9,073 nt of DNA from an uncultured Kouleothrix sp. (GTDB taxonomy: Bacteria; Chloroflexota; Chloroflexia; Chloroflexales; Roseiflexaceae): the NCBI GenBank assembly GCA_937858455.1, contig CALLYN010000659.1:1-9073 (forward strand). The letters are read 5' to 3'. The position numbers and the translations under genes were made by a program. How positions within the stretch are numbered: position 1 is the stretch's first letter; the number at the start of each line of letters is the position of its first letter. Of the stretch, positions 5,475 through 9,073 are shown piece after piece. The notes beneath the pieces are model-generated. The model saw only the letters and a program-made list of their open reading frames with translations, was not told where the DNA came from and ran no database searches.

Positions 5475-8093
5475 TCACGGCTGCTGCGCCACGACCACCC
5501 GAAAGCCCAGGTGATTGCGCCAGTAGCTCGGCGGCAGGCGGCTGCGGTACGTGCAGCGCGCGTGTGTCGGGTTGGTTGCGCACGACGAGCCGCGCAGCGT
5601 GTACACTTCGGCCTCGCAAAACGGCCGCGCCGCGCCGGGGTAGCTGGCGTAGGGGCTGCCGGTCCACTCCCACACATTGCCTACGCAGTCGTGAAGACCA
5701 TACGGGCTGGTGCCGCCAGGGTAGCAGCCTACCGGCGAGGTCATCCAGAAGCCGCGCGCCTCGGCGGTGTTAGCCTGCTCGCTCGACCATCCATCGCCCC
5801 ACGGGAACCGGCGCTTCGCCTGCCGCCCGGCGTCCCAGCTGGCGGCCTTCTCCCACTCCAGCTCGGTTGGCAGCCGCACCAGCTGGCTTTCGCCGATCAG
5901 GTTGGCGGCGCGCAGGCGCGCGGTGAGCCACTCGCAGTAGGCGTTGGCATCGTGCCAGGTGACGCCGACGACCGGGCAGGATGGGTTGTTGACGCGCGGG
6001 TCGTGCCAGTAGTGTGGCTGCGGGTGGCGCGGGCGCTCGGCCAGAAAGCGCGCGTACTCCTGGTTGGTCACCAGGAATATGCCGATCGCGAACTCGGCCA
6101 GATCCGCGTACTGCGCCGGCCCCTCGTCGTCGTACCCCTCGGATGTGCCAAGCGCGAATGCGCCAGCCGGAACACGCGCCAGCGGCGGCAGCAACCCGGC
6201 GAAGCGCGGGTCGCCCAGGCTGCCGAGCAGCAGCCCGGCGCGAATCCGGTCGGGCAGCGCCAGCGCGGGCTGGCCGACGCAGGCCATCAGCTGCTCGCGC
6301 ACCTCGTCGCGCAGCGCGCGATCCGACCACGAGCGCTCGCCTAGCTCGATCAGGCACTCGGCCGCGAGCTGCGTATCGGTGGTGCACGGCGCTGGCGCGG
6401 CGGCGCGGTGGTGCAGCAGCAGCCGCACGAACAGCCGCGCGATATGCGGCGCGCCGCGCTTCCCTAGCTCGCCGACGGCGTGCACAATTGGCTCGTGCCA
6501 GTGCGCATCGCAGCGCAGCTCGTAGGCGCGAGTGGGGAAATCGGCCATGCCGGCGAGCGCGCGGCCGGCCAGGTATTCGCGAACCGGCGCCTCGGGCATG
6601 CAGTAGCCGCCGCGCGGTGTGCGCTGCAGCAGGTGGTGCGCGCAGCACCACGCCAGCAGCTCCTCGGCGATCTGGTGGCGTGCCGTGGCGTTGCCGATCA
6701 GCTCGGCGGCCTCGGCGGCGCTGAGCTCCGGTGTGGCGCTGCCGGCCGAGCCGAGGCGCGTCTGCAGGGCGAGCGCCAGCGATTCGGCGAGCTCGCGCCG
6801 CTGCTCGGCGCTATAGAGCTGCCCCAAGCCCAGCCGCTGCCCAAGCTGGCGCGCATGGTCGTGCCCACCGAACTCGCGGCCGTTGATCAGCATGTCGGCG
6901 TGGCGCAGCAGCACCGTGCTGCGGGCAGCCGGCAGCGCGTGCCCCTGCGCGTGCGCCAGCACGCACAGCGCCAGCGTCAGCGGCGTGCGCGCGAGCGAAT
7001 GCAGCCGTGCATCGCCCTGGAGCACCTGGTGCAGCTGGCTGGCGCGGCGCTCGACCGCCTCGGAGGCCAGCAGCCCGGCGCGGTCGGCGACGCAGCCATA
7101 CCAGCTGCGGATCAGCGCCAGCGCCTGATCGGCGTCGGGGGTGGCCAGCGTGTAGCGCGCGAAGCTGGCCAGGGGGGCCATCACGCTCGGCTGGAAGCCC
7201 CGGCAGGTTACAACATACCGGTTGTCGGGGTAGCGCGCTACAAAGCGCCCGAGCGCGATCATGAACGCCGACATGCTCGCGGTCGATGGCAGGTCGTCCA
7301 TGTCGTCGATCAGCACCAGGCACTCGCCGCGATCGAGGCGCTGCTGGATGGCCGGAACCAGATCTTTGAGATTGCTGAACTGCAGCCACGACTCGATCGC
7401 TTCCCAGAAGGCGCTCAGCGAGGGCATCGAGCGATCGTTCGGCGCGGCGTTGCCGCGCGTGAGCGCCTGCGCGATGTCGTGCCCCGCGAGCAAGATCGGC
7501 AGCGGTGCTGCGCCCGGCCAGGCGGCCGCGCCGGCGCTGGCCTGCGCCAGGCAGCTCAGGGTGAGCGCATGGAGGCAGGTGGTCTTGCCGCTGCCGAACT
7601 CGCCCTCTACCAGCATGCGCGCGCCGGGGGCACGCGCCAGCTCGGCGAGCGCCACGGCGGTGCCGGCGGTGTAGCTGGCGGGCGAGCGGCTGTCGAGCGG
7701 CGTGAGCGCGCGCTCGACATAAAGCGCGGCGAGCTGCGGGTGCAGGTCGCCCCAGTCGCTCATGCCCGCCAGCGGCACGTAGTGCACCTGGTCGCTGAGC
7801 ATGCGCTGGTAGGTGTGCAGCAGCGCGCCGTCGTCGTGGCTCGCCTGGGCAGCGGGCGGTGCTGCGGCGGGCGGCTCGGCGTCGGCGGGCTGGTCGTCGA
7901 CCTCGACGCCCTGCGCGCGCAGCTCGCGCTTGACACGGGCTATCTCGCTGCGTGTTTCGTCGAACTGGTGCCAGATGTATGGCGGCGTGAACGCGCCAAA
8001 CTGGGCACGCTGGATTTCGAGAAATTCGAGCGTTCGCCGGTAGACTGCCAGGCAGCGTTGGAGTGCAGTGATTGATTCGACATCGTCATGCAT
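5475..8093 (-). CDS. STAND ATPase: effector-associated-like helical domain + NACHT + FGE-sulfatase domain
   Basis: An 872-residue protein in three parts. Residues about 5-66 (containing YRRTLEFLEIQRAQFGAF, then TPPYIWHQFDETRSEIARVK, ending LRAQGVEVDD) form a small all-helical module of the kind found at the ends of STAND ATPases, CHAT proteases and TIR proteins in Chloroflexota and cyanobacteria, where such effector-associated domains mediate homotypic pairing. After an Ala/Pro linker comes the NACHT-type NTPase: Walker A GEFGSGKTT (164-172, K170), Walker B LVLIDDMDD (259-267) and a sensor strand with RYVVTCR, then a helical region to about 630. From about 637 (RVPAGAFALGT) to the end is a formylglycine-generating-enzyme/sulfatase-modifying-factor fold, with LVTNQEYARFL, VVGVTWHDANAYCEWL, RLPTELEWEKAA, CVGNVWEWT and HLGFRVV. 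The canonical catalytic cysteine pair seems absent (P842 sits at the second site). The ATG at 8093 was chosen because it overlaps the stop of the receiver gene (ATGCATGA); a TTG at 8135 would add 14 residues. It is probably a ligand-triggered, oligomerising cytoplasmic switch with the FGE fold as sensor. Its effector is not in the window. Confidence 0.88.
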   Translation of the reverse strand: MHDDVESITALQRCLAVYRRTLEFLEIQRAQFGAFTPPYIWHQFDETRSEIARVKRELRAQGVEVDDQPADAEPPAAAPPAAQASHDDGALLHTYQRMLSDQVHYVPLAGMSDWGDLHPQLAALYVERALTPLDSRSPASYTAGTAVALAELARAPGARMLVEGEFGSGKTTCLHALTLSCLAQASAGAAAWPGAAPLPILLAGHDIAQALTRGNAAPNDRSMPSLSAFWEAIESWLQFSNLKDLVPAIQQRLDRGECLVLIDDMDDLPSTASMSAFMIALGRFVARYPDNRYVVTCRGFQPSVMAPLASFARYTLATPDADQALALIRSWYGCVADRAGLLASEAVERRASQLHQVLQGDARLHSLARTPLTLALCVLAHAQGHALPAARSTVLLRHADMLINGREFGGHDHARQLGQRLGLGQLYSAEQRRELAESLALALQTRLGSAGSATPELSAAEAAELIGNATARHQIAEELLAWCCAHHLLQRTPRGGYCMPEAPVREYLAGRALAGMADFPTRAYELRCDAHWHEPIVHAVGELGKRGAPHIARLFVRLLLHHRAAAPAPCTTDTQLAAECLIELGERSWSDRALRDEVREQLMACVGQPALALPDRIRAGLLLGSLGDPRFAGLLPPLARVPAGAFALGTSEGYDDEGPAQYADLAEFAIGIFLVTNQEYARFLAERPRHPQPHYWHDPRVNNPSCPVVGVTWHDANAYCEWLTARLRAANLIGESQLVRLPTELEWEKAASWDAGRQAKRRFPWGDGWSSEQANTAEARGFWMTSPVGCYPGGTSPYGLHDCVGNVWEWTGSPYASYPGAARPFCEAEVYTLRGSSCATNPTHARCTYRSRLPPSYWRNHLGFRVVVAQQP

Positions 8094-8481
8094 AATGGGG
8101 TCGTGGCAGTTCAGCGGGCGAAACCAACCGGGCAACCGTATGCGCCATCTCTACAAGGTCGAATGGTTTGGCTACCACCTTCTGGCAGCCGGCGGTTTGC
8201 GCGGCGCGGATGGCCGAGCTTACGTCGTAGGCGGTCATGGCGACGATCGGGATGTCTTCCAGCGCCGGATCTGAGCGCAGGCGCGAGGCGACTTCCCAGC
8301 CGTCGATGCCGGGGATGCACAGGTCGAGCAGGATCAGCGCGGGCCGGTGCTGGCGGGCGAGCTGAATGGCCTGGGGGCCGTCCGAGGCTTCGATGACCTG
8401 AAAGCCCCGATCGGTTAAGGAGTACCTGACAACCGTACGTATATCGGACGAGTCGTCGACGACTAGAATGGTAGTATTCAT
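8086..8481 (-). CDS. Stand-alone CheY-like receiver-domain protein
   Basis: A 131-residue protein that is a single receiver domain with no output domain. It has the acidic pair D9/D10 in ILVVDDSSDIR, phosphoacceptor D53 in LILLDLCIPGIDGWE, switch T83 in IVAMTAY and invariant K105 in VVAKPFDLVEM; the key residues for phosphorylation are all present. The start is ATG at 8481-8479, preceded by a near-perfect Shine-Dalgarno AGGAGGT (8491-8485 on minus), which rules out the longer reading from 8535. Its stop codon overlaps the start of the NACHT gene by 8 nt, so the two are one operon and probably translationally coupled. It may transmit a phosphorelay signal to the ATPase, or act with a kinase elsewhere. 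The sensor kinase at 4000-5409 is a nearby but convergent candidate partner (inference). Confidence 0.95.
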   Translation of the reverse strand: MNTTILVVDDSSDIRTVVRYSLTDRGFQVIEASDGPQAIQLARQHRPALILLDLCIPGIDGWEVASRLRSDPALEDIPIVAMTAYDVSSAIRAAQTAGCQKVVAKPFDLVEMAHTVARLVSPAELPRPHYA

Positions 8482-8653
8482 AGCACCTCCTCGGTTAGGC
8501 GACGTCGTGGTAGAAGGAGTGGTGCGGCTTGGCAATGCTGTTTGGTGGCAGCGAGCCTGCGCTGCGCCCGAGCGCGGAGCGCGCCCGTCGCGGTAGCGCT
8601 AGCGTGGCTGCTGCGCTTCGGCCAGGGCGTGGATCTATTTCATATGTACAATG

Positions 8654-8670
8654 TACTATTGATAATAGTA
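8654..8670. promoter_or_regulatory. 17-bp AT-rich palindrome (possible operator)
   Basis: TACTATT-GAT-AATAGTA is a perfect dyad with a 3-nt centre, preceded by a second dyad with arms GTAC separated by AAT. It overlaps the best minus-strand -10 candidate of the receiver/NACHT operon, a usual place for a repressor site. Confidence 0.4.
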
Positions 8671-8807
8671 ATCTATCGAGTAGCTCCTGTAAAGCCCTTT
8701 AGGTAACACTAATGTCACAACAAGATTGCATAAGCGTAACAATTTGTATACAGCATTGCAAGGGTGGTTTGGCGGCTGTCTGAAGCGGCCGGGGCCGCAT
8801 TCCGGCG

Positions 8808-8836
8808 TTGACAGCGCCGGCGCGCAATGGTATAAT
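8808..8836 (+). promoter_or_regulatory. Perfect consensus sigma70 promoter (TTGACA-17-TATAAT)
   Basis: TTGACA (8808-8813) and TATAAT (8831-8836) are separated by exactly 17 nt. The -35 box sits inside an inverted repeat CCGGCG-N7-CGCCGG (8802-8807/8815-8820). A perfect palindrome CAGTGCACTG (8856-8865) lies about 15-20 nt after the predicted start of transcription near 8843. The leader to the ATG at 8901 would be about 58 nt. Confidence 0.8.
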
Positions 8837-8900
8837 TAGCACATAAGTTCTACACCAGTGCACTGTACGATGAACACGAGTAGTATGATGAGGTGGAGCT

Positions 8901-9073
8901 ATGACCAACCGCGAGATCGCCGCGATTCTGTTCAACATTTCCACGATCCTCTCCACACAGAACGGCAACCCCTACCGCATTCGCGCCTACCGCCAAGCCG
9001 CGCGTAACCTCTTGCGCGCGCGCCACTCGGTGGCCGAGCGCGTCGCCGCCGGCCGGCCGCTCGGGCTGCCGCG
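8901..9073 (+). CDS. Helix-hairpin-helix DNA-binding protein, PolX N-terminus-like, partial
   Basis: 57 codons run off the right edge: MTNREIAAILFNISTILSTQ, then NGNPYRIRAYRQAARNLLRA, then a segment ending AAGRPLGLPR. The pattern of a short helix (NREIAAILFNIS), N-P-[YF]-R-[IV]-R-A-Y-R-x-A-A-R and a following LP is that of the 8-kDa-like helix-hairpin-helix domain at the N-terminus of bacterial family X DNA polymerases. Small stand-alone HHH proteins share it too. Which of the two this is cannot be decided from the fragment. The ATG at 8901 has GAGGTGGAG just upstream (8890-8898). The gene lies behind an exceptionally good promoter and is divergent from the receiver/NACHT operon. If PolX, it would act in base-excision or gap repair. 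Confidence 0.8.
   Translation, partial: MTNREIAAILFNISTILSTQNGNPYRIRAYRQAARNLLRARHSVAERVAAGRPLGLP

Larger units (their letters stand above)
8482..8900. other. Divergent intergenic region with AT-rich island
   Basis: 419 bp without a convincing gene. From 8482 to about 8635 the DNA is GC-rich and contains the receiver gene's ribosome site. From about 8636 to 8760 it turns clearly AT-rich, unlike the rest of the window, and carries palindromes (8654-8670; GTAC-AAT-GTAC near 8646-8656). The receiver operon's promoter probably lies in this island on the minus strand (for example TATTAT, RC of 8662-8667), but -35 spacing is poor. From about 8780 a palindrome GCGGCC-GG-GGCCGC (8785-8798) and a consensus plus-strand promoter lead to the gene at 8901. 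Confidence 0.6.

Noticed and set aside
6480..8075. Long open frame (531 codons) on the plus strand opposite the NACHT gene
   Set aside because: It is antisense to a gene with clear NACHT and FGE motifs; its product is Arg/Gln/Ala-rich without any domain pattern, the usual shadow in GC-rich DNA.
8482..8535. N-terminal extension of the receiver protein by 18 residues
   Set aside because: The strong AGGAGGT site directly before the ATG at 8481 and the receiver fold beginning at residue 3 fix the shorter start.
8699..8968. 89-codon minus-strand frame across the promoter and start of the HHH gene
   Set aside because: It runs through the consensus promoter and the start of a well-supported gene, and has no ribosome site or known motif.

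Overview
This high-GC window has the look of a Chloroflexota (green non-sulfur bacterium) chromosome, probably a Roseiflexus/Chloroflexus-like filamentous lineage. That assignment is inference. It rests on the GC-rich codon use, on a large NACHT-type STAND ATPase carrying both a short helical effector-associated-type N-terminus and an FGE/sulfatase-modifying-factor C-terminus (an architecture common in such genomes), and on several two-component proteins. No RNA gene, CRISPR array, insertion sequence or integrase was seen.

Left part (1-2625): a LysR-type regulator, cut by the left edge, and a Ca2+/H+ antiporter of the CaCA/Cax family both lie on the minus strand. An unusual 24-bp hairpin flanked by T7/A7 tracts separates them. 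Facing away on the plus strand is a small CoA-binding (YccU-like) Rossmann protein. It is followed by an intergenic patch with a 10-bp tandem repeat and a 12-bp inverted copy of it.

Middle (2626-5409, plus strand): an 85-residue two-helix membrane protein with a Gly/Met/His linker is followed by an OmpR-family response regulator. A complete HAMP-HisKA-HATPase sensor kinase starts 10 nt after that regulator. The regulator and kinase form a standard two-component operon with its own promoter candidate, and the small membrane protein may be functionally tied to it.

Right part (5410-8481, minus strand, convergent to the kinase): a stand-alone CheY-like receiver overlaps by 8 nt an 872-residue protein with three parts, an effector-associated-like helical domain, a NACHT NTPase and an FGE-fold domain. 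The overlap implies translational coupling. This is the most interesting unit: it resembles STAND-type conflict or signalling switches, and its FGE fold seems to lack the catalytic cysteine pair, so it may be a recognition rather than a modifying domain.

Right edge (8482-9073): a 419-bp divergent intergenic region holds an AT-rich island with palindromes and a perfect TTGACA-17-TATAAT promoter whose -35 box sits inside an inverted repeat. The promoter drives a helix-hairpin-helix (PolX N-terminus-like) protein cut by the window end.
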